Below, one piece after another: positions 10,800-21,878 of a stretch of DNA of 35,514 bases. Positions within the stretch are counted from its first letter, which is position 1, and the number at the start of each line of letters is the position of its first letter. The translations under genes and the position numbers were made by a program. The stretch is from Rhizophagus sp. LPA8_4_AMF (Eukaryota; Glomeromycota; Glomeromycetes; Glomerales; Glomeraceae), in contig JADRCO010000375.1 of the NCBI GenBank assembly GCA_021464525.1, positions 1-35,514 on the forward strand, written 5' to 3'. Below the pieces are notes generated by a model. It did not search any database. It saw nothing but the letters and a program-made list of their open reading frames with translations, and had not been told where the DNA came from.

Positions 10800-11072
10800 T
10801 TATACCTTTATACCGGTATTTAAACTCAAGTAATATCTCCTATCATCATCCTCGTATGATGCACCCCAATCATCTGTCTAGTATATTTCATCGTCATAAA
10901 TATTAGCCGTAGTTGACGCTTACCTCAGCTGCAAACCATCTTGTTTTTCATCCTTCAATGAATTCCATATTGGGTTTATTATCGTTTGAATCTGAGAATT
11001 AGTAAATTTTGAAATAGTATCTGCATTATACGTCTTTGTACTATACGTCTTTGTACTGAATCTTGCCCATTC
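10800..11072 (-). pseudogene. Decayed coding fragment, unrecognised
   Basis: A single minus-strand frame beginning just after an AATAG acceptor-like site at 11073 reads EWARFSTKTYSTKTYNADT, ISKFTNSQIQTIINPIWNSL and KDEKQDGLQLR. It continues past a TAA with ASTTANIYDDEIY and past a TAG with TDDWGASYEDDDRRYYLSLN, ending at a TAA at 10800. The first stop overlaps a GTAAGC donor, so a short intron was considered, but splicing to the next AG (10878) breaks the phase. STKTY is doubled by a 15-bp tandem duplication near 11026-11056. It is most likely a broken gene between the cyclin and SF3B1. Function is unknown. Confidence 0.45.
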
Positions 11073-11541
11073 CTATTTTTTCGAAAAATTTGTCAATCCT
11101 CAAAGTTTTCTGTTTTACTTACTATTTTTTTTTTAATAATTAATTATTTTATTTCTAATATAGTGTTAGTAATTTAGTTGCATAATACGGAGTAACCCTC
11201 TGTGTATAGCATCTATTGTGAAAATATATATGGAAACTTGGAAAAATTATGCATAAATGAAAGGAGAGCAAAAAGCGTAGTCGCTAAAAAATATACATCA
11301 GTGCTATTCAAATCTTTATTTATTAGATTCCCTTTTCTCTTAAATAAGTACAAATCATTTTCATAATTATCAACCAAAGAAAAAAAACTAATAAAAAAAT
11401 AAGAAAGTTCAACTGGAAAAAACATTAGTCGTTTATATTTCTGATTATCAGATTGATAAAGATATGTGTAACGAGATTTTAAATTCATGTAACTATATAG
11501 TTGCCGATTTTAAAGTTATAATTTATGCGTTTCATTAGAAT

Positions 11542-14500
11542 TTATAGCCACATAGACAATTCGTATCGTTCATAATTATTTCTTTCGTCATCTTCTATGC
11601 GTGGGTAATATGGAATCAAAGCGTCTTGAGCGCCAATGTATAAATTATTATATATCTTCCAATAAATCTCGCGAACCTTTCGCGCAGGATGGAACAAACC
11701 CTAAATAAATAAAAGAAATTTGGTTTAAATGACTTATAGAGGATATTTTAGAATTTATACCAAACTAACCTGTAAGACATATTGTAGTACTGTAGTTGGT
11801 CCAAGTGCTACTCTTAACCCTTCGATAGCTTCCATTACAGCATTAATAACGTGAGGAGAAGTTTCAAAAATATTTGGCCAAACGTAATTTAGCAAATGAA
11901 GAAGAGCATCTTCACATCCTAATCCAAAAACTCCAAGTGACATATCTATTATAGGAATTATGAAAGTGAAAAAATATAAAATTTTAAAAATTCTTAATCA
12001 ACTTTAAATAAATATTATTTATACCATAAAAGACACCTACGTTTTACAGTAGTGCACGCAGTTTGTCTATGCACTAAATCACGGTCCATTAATGCATCTT
12101 CCAACAACGGCGTAACGGCGTAAATATAGTCTTTTCCCATCTCTCCAATATATTCAAACAAGAACGAAAGTGACTAAATGCACCATTTAATTATAAAAGT
12201 TAAAGCTTTGAATGATTTAATCTGACTACTTTAATAAACGAGATATTAAAATAAATAAATAAAAACCTTAAGAACGCCATTTTGAACATTTAATTCAGGA
12301 ACACGATATTCATTCATTAACGCCGGTAAAACGGTGAAAGGAGCACAAGTTTCAGCAACGATAGCTATAAAAATTATTTAAGTTAATAAAGTTAATATAA
12401 TATATAAAAATTGATAACAATATTACACTAAATAATATATGAATAAAAAAATATACCTATAGCTACTGTTGTACAAACTCTATTTTGACGCTATAAAAAA
12501 TTTATGGGTATTACATTATTTTATTATAGTTTAACAAGCGATAACGACAAAAATAATTACCTCTTGAACTTTTAGATTATTTAATAAAGTTGCTAAAACA
12601 TCCTGTGGACCAATCGCCTTCGCAATATAACCAAAAGTATTTACAGTAGCTCTTCGTATTCCTTTTTTGTGAGCCTTAAGCATGTCCAATAATTCAAAGC
12701 AAATTCGCATCCATTCTCTAGCACTAACAAATTCTGCACCACGATCTGCTATACGGCCAACAAGATCGATACATGATTCTTGAACCTTTTCATGTCTATT
12801 CTTAAGGATGGGAGTAAGTCTTGGAAGAAGATCTTTAATTGGAGGTGTCATACTAGACATCCCAATTACATTAACTATAGATTTCAAGCCTCCTAAAATA
12901 GAACCAAGTACTTCTGGATATTCCTCTCCCAAGTATTCATAAAGCACAACGCCAAGATGGCCCATAAGTTTTTCTTCGCCGCAAGTTTTCATAACGACTG
13001 CAATACGAGAAATGAGGTCAGCAGCTTGCTGACGTACTTTTGCCGATTTGTTATTAAGACGCCATAAAATAGTAGAAGTAATTTGCTGCAAATAAGGTTT
13101 AACGCGTAAACCCAAAGCATTGACCACAGTACCAAACCCATTTAGCATTACAATATCTTCCACAGTTTGCTCTTGAAAAGCGTATAAAATACCATCAATC
13201 AATACTTCTTCTAGACGAGTATCAATATCAGCAGCGCCTAACTGACTCACAACTTTTTCGACAGTTTCCATAACCATTTTTCTGTATGGTTCCGATTCAT
13301 CCTTTAAGTCTTCTACAATTCGACCTACAATTTCTGTTACACCAACCTTTTGAGCCAATTCCACTGTTGTTTCAACTACTTGGCGGTAATTACGACGATC
13401 AAGAGCCATTCTGCGAACCCAAAAATTCTTGAAAAATTCAGGAAGAATTTCTTCTTTAATATAATGTGGCTGTACACCATCAGTGGCAGCACATTGTTTT
13501 ACGACTTTAAGAACGATTTTTTTCATCTCTTCGTCAGGAGATTGAAATTCTCGAATTAATATGATCATGACCTCTTTTGTATAATAATTGGCATATTCAG
13601 CATCCATAAGTGGAATGATATACCCGATAGCTTTTAAAAAGGCGGCTAATCCTTTTCCACGATGCTTTCGAATACCAGTCCAAAGAGGTTTGAGAACTGA
13701 GTCAAAAGATTCAATACCATAGGGTGCTGCAGCTTCAGCTAAAGCAGCAATAGCTAAAGCAGTAATTGTTCGTACTTTTTGTTGCTCATCTTCCAAACCA
13801 TGAGCTATAGCTTCTACTAAATTTTTAAGATGTGGCAAAACAGCACATCCCATCAATATAGCAATTTGCTGAACAATTTTTATACCGGTGTGCCTTGCTT
13901 GCCAAGATTTTTTGCTTTTGCATACAGCCTTTAAAAATGGAAGCAAAGCAGGAATACCGTGCGCAGAGGCTACTACAGAGAAAGCACGGGCGGTTGTATT
14001 ACGAACATATTCGTCAACATGATCAATATCTGGTCTCATAGTAGCTATCATAGTTGGTAAACCAGCAGCTTTACTAAGATTACTTATAATTTCACGTCCC
14101 TCACATCGAGCAAAGTAATCTTCATCAATTAAGAGAGGTTCGATAACCACAAGAATTTTATGAACGTACGGACGAACTAGCGCATCTAATTTATACAATA
14201 TACGATCGATAACTTTAACTAATAAATGTCGTTCTTGATCTTCCAAATTTTGTGACATAAGCAGTGGAAGAATTTGATTAAAAAGAGGTCCTGCTCCAAA
14301 GTCTCTTGCTTTATCTGTAATCTGTCGAAGCGCAGTTTTTCTCATTGGAGGAGTTCCATTCTTGATTTTTAAAAGTAAACGCATAATTTTGCGTTCTTTT
14401 AATTCTTCAACAGACAATTCACTTTCATCTTTGTCTTCTAATAGTTTGCCAAAATGTTGCATATCTTCCTGCTTAAAGAATGGCAAATTGCCTACACCAG

Positions 14501-15562
14501 GAATTTCTGCTGGTACATCATAATTTTGTGTCCTATCTTCCTCCAGCATCACAAACCCATCTACCATTGGAGTTGGAGTTGCCATTAATTTTCGAGCGGG
14601 AGTTCTAATAGGAACATATCCTGCTGGCGGATCTAGGATCTTGTAACCTGTTGAAGGGAACATAGCATCAAGTTCCTCATCTGAAAGAGGCCTATTACGA
14701 GCATCTAAATCCTTTTCCCAACGTTGAGCTAAATTTAAATACATAATATATTATTATATAGGATCATGGACCGTTAAAATGAAAAGATATAAAATTGACC
14801 CTACCTTCTGGAGTCATAGGCATTAAATGACCAGGTGTTGGGGTGAGAAGTCCTAAATTACCAACGGGTGTGGCTCCAATTTGAGCGACTGGGTGTGTAG
14901 GGGTTTCGTCCCAACGTGATTTCTTAGACGAAACTTGAGGAGTTACATCCCACCTGCTTCTTTTGCGAGGAGTATCCATTTCAACGTCTTCAGATATTCT
15001 AGGAGTCTCATCCCATCTACTTTTTCCAACAGATGATTCATCATCGGCCTTTGACCATTCTGACGTTTGTTTGACATCCACAGGTGTTTCCATATCCCAA
15101 CGTCGCTTTTTTTGCGTTGTGGCTTGTTCTATTGTAATCTCTTTTGCTTTTTTTTCAGCTTCCTTTTTCTTTTTCTCAAGTTCACGTATGATACGTTGCT
15201 CTTCCTTCTCTAACTCAGCTTCTCGCATAACATCAGCATAGGATCGTGACTCGTCTTTACTTTCATTTTCAGCGAATGGATCATTCCTTTCTGGTGAAAT
15301 GGCTCGATTCAATCTACGAGCATGGTATTCACTTTGTCGATCTACAATGCGACGGGAGCCAGTACGTTGTAAAAAGGGATCAACTTCGTCGTCACTACCT
15401 ATCAGATCTTCATAAACTTCTGCAGGAGCTGTATATGAAGTAAGACGCTTAGTTTGTTGTTGACTCAAATCGTCTACAAAATTAAGAAGCTTATTTAGTC
15501 ATTTATTTAAAGTCCCATAACATCTAATTTATTTAACCGTGAATTCAATTACCTATCTCCAT
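11542..15562 (-). CDS. SF3B1: Splicing factor 3B subunit 1 (SF3B155)
   Basis: Largest subunit of the U2 snRNP SF3b complex, which clamps the branch-site helix in the nucleus. Eight exons: 15553-15562, 14805-15473, 12561-14728, 12457-12490, 12267-12364, 12041-12173, 11770-11945 and 11542-11700; all phases agree and give 1148 residues (human 1304, the difference being in the N-terminus). Residues 1-226 are charged and hold four basic-RWD motifs (KKRRWD, KSRWDE, KRSRWD, KKSRWD) with nearby TP sites, like the U2AF-ligand motifs that bind UHM proteins. The block [12 protein letters not shown]...[12 protein letters not shown] and then HEAT repeats fill the rest, very close to human. Lys544 in DEQQKVRTI corresponds to human K700; KNRHEKVQE, the pladienolide-contact region, is also kept. 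The gene shares a 159-bp divergent promoter region with NOP16. The start rests on a 10-nt first exon. Confidence 0.96.
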
Positions 15563-15721
15563 TTTTTTTTTTCAAAAAGGTAAAAATTTTTAAAATTTTT
15601 GTCGAGAAAAATATTACCAATTGAATGTTTTTAAAAGTGTATTAATTACATAAGCCGAAACTCGTGATGCTTATTAATATCTATATATAAATGACGCGAG
15701 CGCAGTAATTTGATTCTTTCA
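15563..15721. promoter_or_regulatory. Divergent promoter region, SF3B1/NOP16
   Basis: The 159 bp between the two start codons must hold both 5' ends. It includes long T runs and an AT-rich centre; no canonical TATA box stands out. Assigned by position only. Confidence 0.5.
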
Positions 15722-16576
15722 ATGGCTAGACCCCGAAAGCGACGCAAGATACGCAATCCGTCTCTAAAAGTTTCGCGTAAAAATGCAAATAAACATTTCA
15801 AAAGGGTTTCAATTAAAGTCATTATTGATTTATTATTCAATTAATTTGTTTGGTATTTAAATATGGCCTGATTCGTAAAATTTTTCTGTCCATAGGGAAG
15901 TTCCATTATTGCAGCTAATTGGGACAAAAAGGCTACTTTACGCCAAAAGTATTTAATTTAAGCGAGTTATTTCATCTTTAAGAACTTAACCTGTCGTTTT
16001 ATTAACGCATTTCTCTCGTTTAAACAAAGTTATCATCGTATGGGCCTTATGACGTCCCTAAACGGCGTTTCAGGTGGCGTTGAGAAATTATATCCTGATG
16101 AGGCTCAAGAAATAGATATAGAAGTAATAAAGAAATCGTTAGGTCCTGAAGAAGGAATAATAGAACGAGACGAAAAAGGTAATGTCATCAATGTAACTAT
16201 TGGACGGTCTCGAGAAGAGGAAGAAGAGGAAGTATTTGATACCGAAATCGACCCAGTTCCCGCAAAAACGGATATTATTAAAGGTGTGACATTATAAAAG
16301 TATCTCCTAAATATTGGTTTTTAAAGTTACAAATATTGAGTAATCTTGTCATGATGTATTAATTAAGCTTTGGAAGCTCAAGCCGCAAGCGTTTTTAGCA
16401 AATACGAAACCTATCAATCTGAAGGAGAAAAACGGTTTATAGAAGAACTGATTCGAAAATATGGTGATGATTATGATGCTATGTTTAGAGATATAAAGCT
16501 TAATATATATCAACATACAGCGGCTCAATTAAGGAAAAAATGTCAAAAATATCTGAAAAATAAACAAGCAATTTAA
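15722..16576 (+). CDS. NOP16: Nucleolar protein 16 (60S ribosome biogenesis)
   Basis: Four exons, 15722-15817, 15896-15948, 16030-16283 and 16368-16576, give 203 residues (fission yeast about 209, budding yeast 231). Nop16 is a nucleolar assembly factor of pre-60S particles. The basic start MARPRKRRKIRN, the core GSSIIAANWDKKATLRQ followed by NYHRMGLMTSLNG, an acidic middle (REEEEEEVFD), and the end MFRDIKLNIYQHTAAQLRKK all fit the family in order. The first intron uses a GTCATT donor, off the usual GTA/GTG; the phase and the conserved join IK-GSS support it. It is divergent from SF3B1 and convergent with RPL17, whose stop lies 146 bp away. Confidence 0.93.
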
Positions 16577-16722
16577 AATTACTAGAATAAATATTTATTA
16601 TATTCTGTATCTAATAATCATTTGCAATGATAAAGCATATTAAGTTCTTTTATTTTTAAGTAATTTTAGCAAAAAGAAATACATAAATCATCCTGAATGT
16701 TATTTTTTCTCTCCCGTTAGCT
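16577..16722. terminator. Shared 3' region of NOP16 and RPL17
   Basis: The two genes converge with 146 bp between stop codons, so both transcripts must end or overlap here. It contains AATAAATATT near 16587, a plausible polyadenylation signal for NOP16. Confidence 0.35.
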
Positions 16723-17646
16723 TTAAGCCTGAGTTTGAGCTTGAGCTTGAGCTTGAGAAGGTGCGGTCAATCTTTTTCTGGCAAGTTGCCTGCTATTAAG
16801 TCGTCTTTGAACCTTATTATTATCACTTTCACGTTTTACTTGAGCAGCTTCTTCAGTAACGATGATTTCTATATGACATGGACTACTCATGTAAGGATTA
16901 ATACGCTAAATAAATTGTAAAGTGAAAAAATAAATAAATCAATCAATAAAATCATATATATATATATATATTAAAAATATTTACACCATGAGCTCTGTAT
17001 GTTCTTCGTCTTTGCTTAGGAGCTTGATTCACTTGGATGTGAGAAATGATTAAATTTTCTATATCCAATTCTTTAACCTGTTTAAATGATCGTGTTAATA
17101 TACACATTATACATAAAAAAAAAGAAAAAAATTTATTATACAAATCGAACCTCCGCATTACTTCGAACATTTTTTAAAAGTCCTAATAGAAATTCAGCAC
17201 TCTTTACGGGCCATCGACCTATTTTATGATTAAGTTATAAATTATAAGTTATAAAACAAAAATCTACAATAATGATAACTCATACCTTGAGTACAGCCAA
17301 AAGCTTTGGCCTGAGCACAACGACCAACGCCACCGTGGAACCGTCTAAAAGGAACAGCCTGCTTATGCTCTTTAACATCATTGAGGTATTTAATGGCATA
17401 AGTTAGTTTTTTTCCAGATATTGCCTTGGCAGTCTCGCGCGTATTCTTAAAGTGAACTCGTAAATAAGAACCACGAGTCTTTGCGTCTAAAAAAAATATA
17501 ATAATAAATTCAATATAAAATATTACCAAATGCAAAAATTCTTCTCTCTCATACAAATACTTAGAAGCTAACATTCAATAGGATTCAATAGGAAAAGTAA
17601 ACATACACTTCGTTGCTTCTTTAGGTTCAGTAGAATATCTAGCCAT
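16723..17646 (-). CDS. RPL17: 60S ribosomal protein L17 (uL22)
   Basis: Lines the polypeptide exit tunnel of the large subunit. Five exons, 17607-17646, 17286-17486, 17151-17218, 16985-17077 and 16723-16905, are phase-consistent and give 194 residues (human 184). Diagnostic stretches run in order: [92 protein letters not shown] and [16 protein letters not shown]. The last residues ([11 protein letters not shown]) come from a short hexanucleotide repeat and lengthen the variable C-terminus. It shares a 134-bp divergent promoter region with RMT2. Confidence 0.96.
16731..16757. repeat. Hexanucleotide repeat inside RPL17
   Basis: Tandem GAGCTT units (minus-strand CAAGCT) encode alternating Gln-Ala at the RPL17 C-terminus just before the stop. 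Confidence 0.8.
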
Positions 17647-17780
17647 TTTCAATAATATAGTCGAAAGAAATAATTTGATCTTTGATGTAAAAAAATTTTT
17701 GATCTTCAATAGATTATGATTGGCCATCAATTTTGTAAATTTGTGTGATGCGGAATTTTTAGTACAGTACTTTTTATAAA
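17647..17780. promoter_or_regulatory. Divergent promoter region, RPL17/RMT2
   Basis: The 134 bp between two start codons hold the 5' ends of both genes. AT-rich, with no recognisable ribosomal-protein promoter motif that I can name. Confidence 0.5.
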
Positions 17781-18944
17781 ATGGAGGAAAGTCAAAAAGA
17801 TATAAATTTATGCTTATTAGACGCAATTTCCTTTGAAAATGTTTCTCTTGTCGAACAACTTTTGGAACGGGGTGCAGACGTATGGTTCAGAGACGAAAAG
17901 GTACCAATGAAAGCAATACTTTAAAATTGAAGGTCTCTTTTTTTAAAAAAAATAAATGCCAACATAGGGAACGAGTCCGTTGCATTTCGCATGTTCAAAG
18001 GGTAATTTAGAAATTGTTAAGTTGTTACTTCAAAATGGCCATGCCTGGAATGCTATTGACAATGAGGGAAGTACAGCTGGAGAATATGCTAAGCGTAAAG
18101 GTCACAACTTGGTTTATGAGTTGCTTCTTGAAGAGGGTTGTAGAGCTGAATTGATACTCGGTATTTATTTTTAAAAAACTTTTTTAAAAAAAATTCATTT
18201 GTATTTTACATTATAATAAATAATATTTACGAGCAAAACGAATGGCATAAAGGGTTACTTAACTCGAAAGCAGAAAAAGACGAACAGCCATCAAATATTG
18301 ATTTCCTGTCACAACCTCTGAAGTATTCACAAGATGGTACAAAATTACTTGATTATGAAAATAATGGAGTCATGATGGGATGGGAAAAACCTTTAATGGA
18401 AAAACATGCCGAAATTATATGCATTAGAGAAGGTCTTGATATTTTGAATGTGGGATTTGGTTTAGGACTAATAGATACCGCATTTCAAAAATATAAACCT
18501 CGTAGCCATACAATAATTGAAGCTCATCCAGATGTTTATAAATTTATGATGGACCGGGGTTGGAATAATAAACCTGGTGTAAAAATAATTTATGGGCGTT
18601 GGCAAGAAGTTATAGACCAACTTGGTACTTATGACGGCATATTTTTTGATACATTCGGAGAATATTATGAAGATCTACGTAAATTTCATGAAATATTACC
18701 AAAACTTCTCAAATTTGATGGAATATATTCATTTTTCAATGGATTAGGGGCTACTAATACGTTTTTTCATGATGTTTATTGTCGTATAGCAGAAATGCAT
18801 CTAACAAGTGTTGGATTGCAAACAGAGTATATTGAAATTTCAATTGATCCTTCTAACGATAAAATATGGGAAGGAGTCAAGAGACGTTATTGGACTTTAG
18901 ACACATATAGATTACCAAAATGTCAATTAATGTTGGAAATATAA
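17781..18944 (+). CDS. RMT2: Protein arginine N5-methyltransferase Rmt2
   Basis: Transfers methyl from S-adenosylmethionine to the delta nitrogen of arginine; the budding-yeast enzyme acts on ribosomal protein L12 (uL11). Three exons, 17781-17900, 17968-18160 and 18253-18944, give 334 residues (yeast about 412). The N-terminus has ankyrin-like repeats (LVEQLLERGADVWFRDEKGT, PLHFACSKGNLEIVKLLLQN). The catalytic half has the SAM loop ILNVGFGLGL (G172, G174, G176), the acidic IIEAHPDVY (E194), then DGIFFDTFGEYYEDL and YSFFNGLGATNTFFHDVY, as in Rmt2 and guanidinoacetate-methyltransferase-like folds. The second intron ends at AAAG (18252); an earlier AG at 18233 breaks the phase. Its stop is 21 bp from that of the convergent Nudix gene. 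Confidence 0.93.
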
Positions 18945-18965
18945 ATTTTGTTTATAATATCTTAA

Positions 18966-19846
18966 TTATTGACCACATAAATATTCTTTCGCACTGTTCA
19001 ACCCAAAGGCGTAATTATATAGACGACTGTCAATCCATATTTCTTCAGAATGCTGTTGTTGCAACTCTAAATACATATAAATATTCAGTTAGTAATAATT
19101 AGGATACAAATGTTTTTCAATAGAATATATTCTGACTTTGCAACGTATCGTATAGATTATCTAGAGGAATTTTAAGCACTTGTAAGCTCCACTCATTGTC
19201 TTCCAACTTTTGTTTAGGGTTGATGTTTTCAATAGATGTTGGATCAATCTTTAAATAGCAAAAAAAAAAAAATTTTAAATTAAATTCAAAATGTTTCATA
19301 GTAACTTAAGTATATTACCTCTATATCAACAACCTTAGTTAATGAATCAGTCAGCCCTGGTTCATAACAAATAGGTTCTGATATTCTTTTTATTTTACCA
19401 TGGTATCCCGTTTCTTCATGAAGTTCACGAAGCGCTGCAGCTTCCACTGTTTCATTGTCGTCAATTAAACCTGATGGAAATTCAATACAATATCTTCCAA
19501 CAGGTGGTCGAAATTGAATCACCAAAATAATTTGAGGCGGCTTATTTACTTCCCGTATGATTGCATGTATGTCAACGGCTAAAATAAATTATCACCTTTT
19601 AATTTAATAATAAACTAAGTATGTTAACTTGTAAAGAAATTTGCCCATAATTTTACCGTCGACATTCTTTTTATTCTCAGTTGTATAATTTTTTCTCTTA
19701 CACAGTTCCCATTTTCTTATTAATTTGGTATTTGGATCAATATATTCGATTTCCTGTAATTCTAACCAGCTGCCATTACCAAGTTTCTTAACTTTGTCTG
19801 TTGCAATTTTATGAAATATTATATCGTATATACCTTTTTCTGCCAT
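18966..19846 (-). CDS. ADP-sugar diphosphatase, Nudix family (NUDT5/YSA1-like)
   Basis: Hydrolyses ADP-ribose and related ADP-sugars to AMP and sugar phosphate in cytosol or nucleus; that role is inferred from the family. Four exons, 19657-19846, 19319-19578, 19137-19248 and 18966-19066, give 220 residues (human NUDT5 219). The Nudix box is complete at residues 100-122: GLIDDNETVEAAALRELHEE then TGY, matching Gx5Ex7REUxEExGU. Upstream lie the NUDT5-like QFRPPVGRYCIEFPSG and, downstream, ICYEPGLTDSLTKVVDIE; the C-terminal DSRLYNYAFGLNSAKEY also fits. The third intron uses an unusual GTCAGA donor with a TACTAAC branch site. It is divergent from ataxin-3 by 117 bp. Confidence 0.92.
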
Positions 19847-19963
19847 TTTTGAAGAGCAAATAAAAATCCAAGTTTATAGATAGGTAGAAATTCACGTGAC
19901 AGGTATATCTATACTGTATTTAATAAGTGAATCGAGAAATATTTTTGTCAAAAACTTCTTATC
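19847..19963. promoter_or_regulatory. Divergent promoter region, Nudix/ataxin-3
   Basis: 117 bp separate the two start codons, so both promoters are here. It contains a CACGTGA E-box-like core near 19892. No other motif is clear. Confidence 0.5.
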
Positions 19964-21449
19964 ATGTCCGATTTAGTACCCTATATTATTTGGGAAAAGG
20001 TACTGTAAACCACTGGCGTTATTTTTTTTACCAATCTGTTATTTATACGTTGTGACCATTAGCAAGAAGGACAATTATGTGCTCAGCACTGTTTAAATTC
20101 TCTTCTTCAAGGTATATATATAAATTTTATTTTTATTTTATTTTATTTATTTTATTTTTTACAATATAAACAATGTAAATTTTGAAATGTTCTTATTATA
20201 GGAGAATATTTTACTGCTGTTGATTTAAGTGAAATTGCTAGAAATTTAGATCAGGCGGAACAAGCTGCTTTACGTGAAGGGACCACTGAACAACACGAAG
20301 ACAACCAAAATGCTAATGCAAGCACGAGCCAAAATATGGATGATTCTGGTATTTCATCAAAATTCATTTTAAAATTGGTCAATTTTCTGTATTTTATTAA
20401 ATTATTTGTTTTATACAGGGTTCTTTTCTGTCCAAGTACGTAATACATTAATTTATGATTTTCACAACTCTAGATTTGAATTTGAATTTTATTATTATAT
20501 TTTTTCATCCCTTAATGCATTCATTTCATTTTATTTCATGTAGGTATTAAGCCATGCATTGAAAGTGTGGAATATTGGTAATTCATAATAAAATAGTGCA
20601 TCCAATCCTATATTTAGTAGTCCTTATTAATCACAAACTTGATTTAATTATAGATATAATACCTATTGGGTCTGAAGATGGCCGTATAGCAAAGATTCAT
20701 CCAGAGTATTTATTAAAATAAATATGGTATTCATTGCTTTATGTGCTTTTCATACTATCGGTTAAAATACCCATGTATCCGGTTTCTATCTTTTCTCCTC
20801 TTATATTGTAGGGATGAATTAGCATACATATGTAATTTGCATGAACATTGGTGAGTCGAATGGATTTTGATTATTTATATATGAAAGTTTATTATAACAC
20901 ACATACATACATATATATTTTTTAAAAAGGTTTACTCTTAGGAAATTTGGTGGGTTATCATCACGTTGGTACAATCTAGACTCCCTTTTACGTGGTCCAG
21001 AAAGCATCAGTCAGACATATTTGGGAATGTTGCTTAATCAATTGGAAAATGAGGGTAAATAACATGTAAATAACATTGTTATGGGTATCCCGTATTTTTT
21101 TTCAAAAATAAATATGTTTATAATTTTACGTACTTAAGGTTATAGCATATTCGTGGTAAAAGGACAATTACCTTCAAGTCAAGCTGATGAATATAGCAAA
21201 TCTCTTCCAGATCCTAATTTACATCATATTCAAAAGAATCAACGACAAAATATAGATGAAATTGATCAAGCAATGATTGACGCTGCTATTGCAGCAAGTT
21301 TGGAAAATGATGTTAGTAATGATTTAATGAAACCTTTTGAACAAAATTCTGGTGGTGAACCAATATCGTCTACAACTATCGAACAACCGACCATTGATGA
21401 ATTGCGAGCGAAGAGACTTGCGAAATTTGATCGTGTTGGTGGGAATTGA
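19964..21449 (+). CDS. ATXN3: Ataxin-3-like Josephin deubiquitinase
   Basis: Cysteine protease that trims ubiquitin chains. Nine exons: 19964-19999, 20063-20111, 20202-20348, 20419-20435, 20544-20577, 20654-20705, 20812-20850, 20930-21054 and 21139-21449; all phases agree, 269 residues. The Josephin domain spans about 1-175 with Q13 and catalytic C18 (QEGQLCAQHCLNSLLQGEYF), H124 (NLHEHWFTLRKFG) and N140 (WYNLDSLL), matching human Q9, C14, H119 and N134. NMDDSGFFSVQVLSHALKVW is nearly identical to the animal protein. One ubiquitin-interacting motif follows at about 206-223 (DEIDQAMIDAAIAASLEND). There is no polyglutamine tract. Exon 4 is only 17 nt. The C-terminus (ELRAKRLAKFDRVGGN) is basic. 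Confidence 0.95.
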
Positions 21450-21878
21450 TAATTTTTTCTAATTTTTTTTATCTAAATTAACATTTCCATAAAAATATAC
21501 TTTTGCTAAGCAAAGAATTTAAATTTAATTAATTTCCCAATTAAGAAAAATGATTTGATTTTAGCCGGAACTATATTATGATTTTAAGTTTGATTAACCT
21601 TTTTGGATCTGACTAAAATTATGTCATAAGATAAATAATTAAAAAAATGTAACAATGATGCTGTATAATATTTACCTATAATTAGTTCAGATTGTCATAA
21701 TCTTTCTGCACGATAATTGCAGTTTAAACTTAAAGTGTGAAACATATATGCCATGGAGATCAATGATCACATTTGCATCGGCACTAGGTGTAACATCCAA
21801 CTTGCATAAAACTCCGAATCTCTTCAGAAATTCTTAATTTCTCGACTTTTTTATTAAATTATACATCAATTTATTACG
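21450..21878. promoter_or_regulatory. Ataxin-3 3' end and bZIP promoter region
   Basis: 429 bp between two genes on the same strand. I see no coding frame. The less AT-rich stretch near 21740-21830 is the likely 5' leader of the bZIP gene. Confidence 0.35.

Noticed and set aside
15646-15840. Minus-strand open frame between SF3B1 and NOP16
   Set aside because: It is antisense to NOP16 exon 1, which is supported by homology.
18161-18233. Apparent frame break in RMT2 at the second intron
   Set aside because: The first AG (18233) breaks phase, but the next AG (18252) joins in phase and restores the conserved AELILG-LLN sequence, so the gene is intact.
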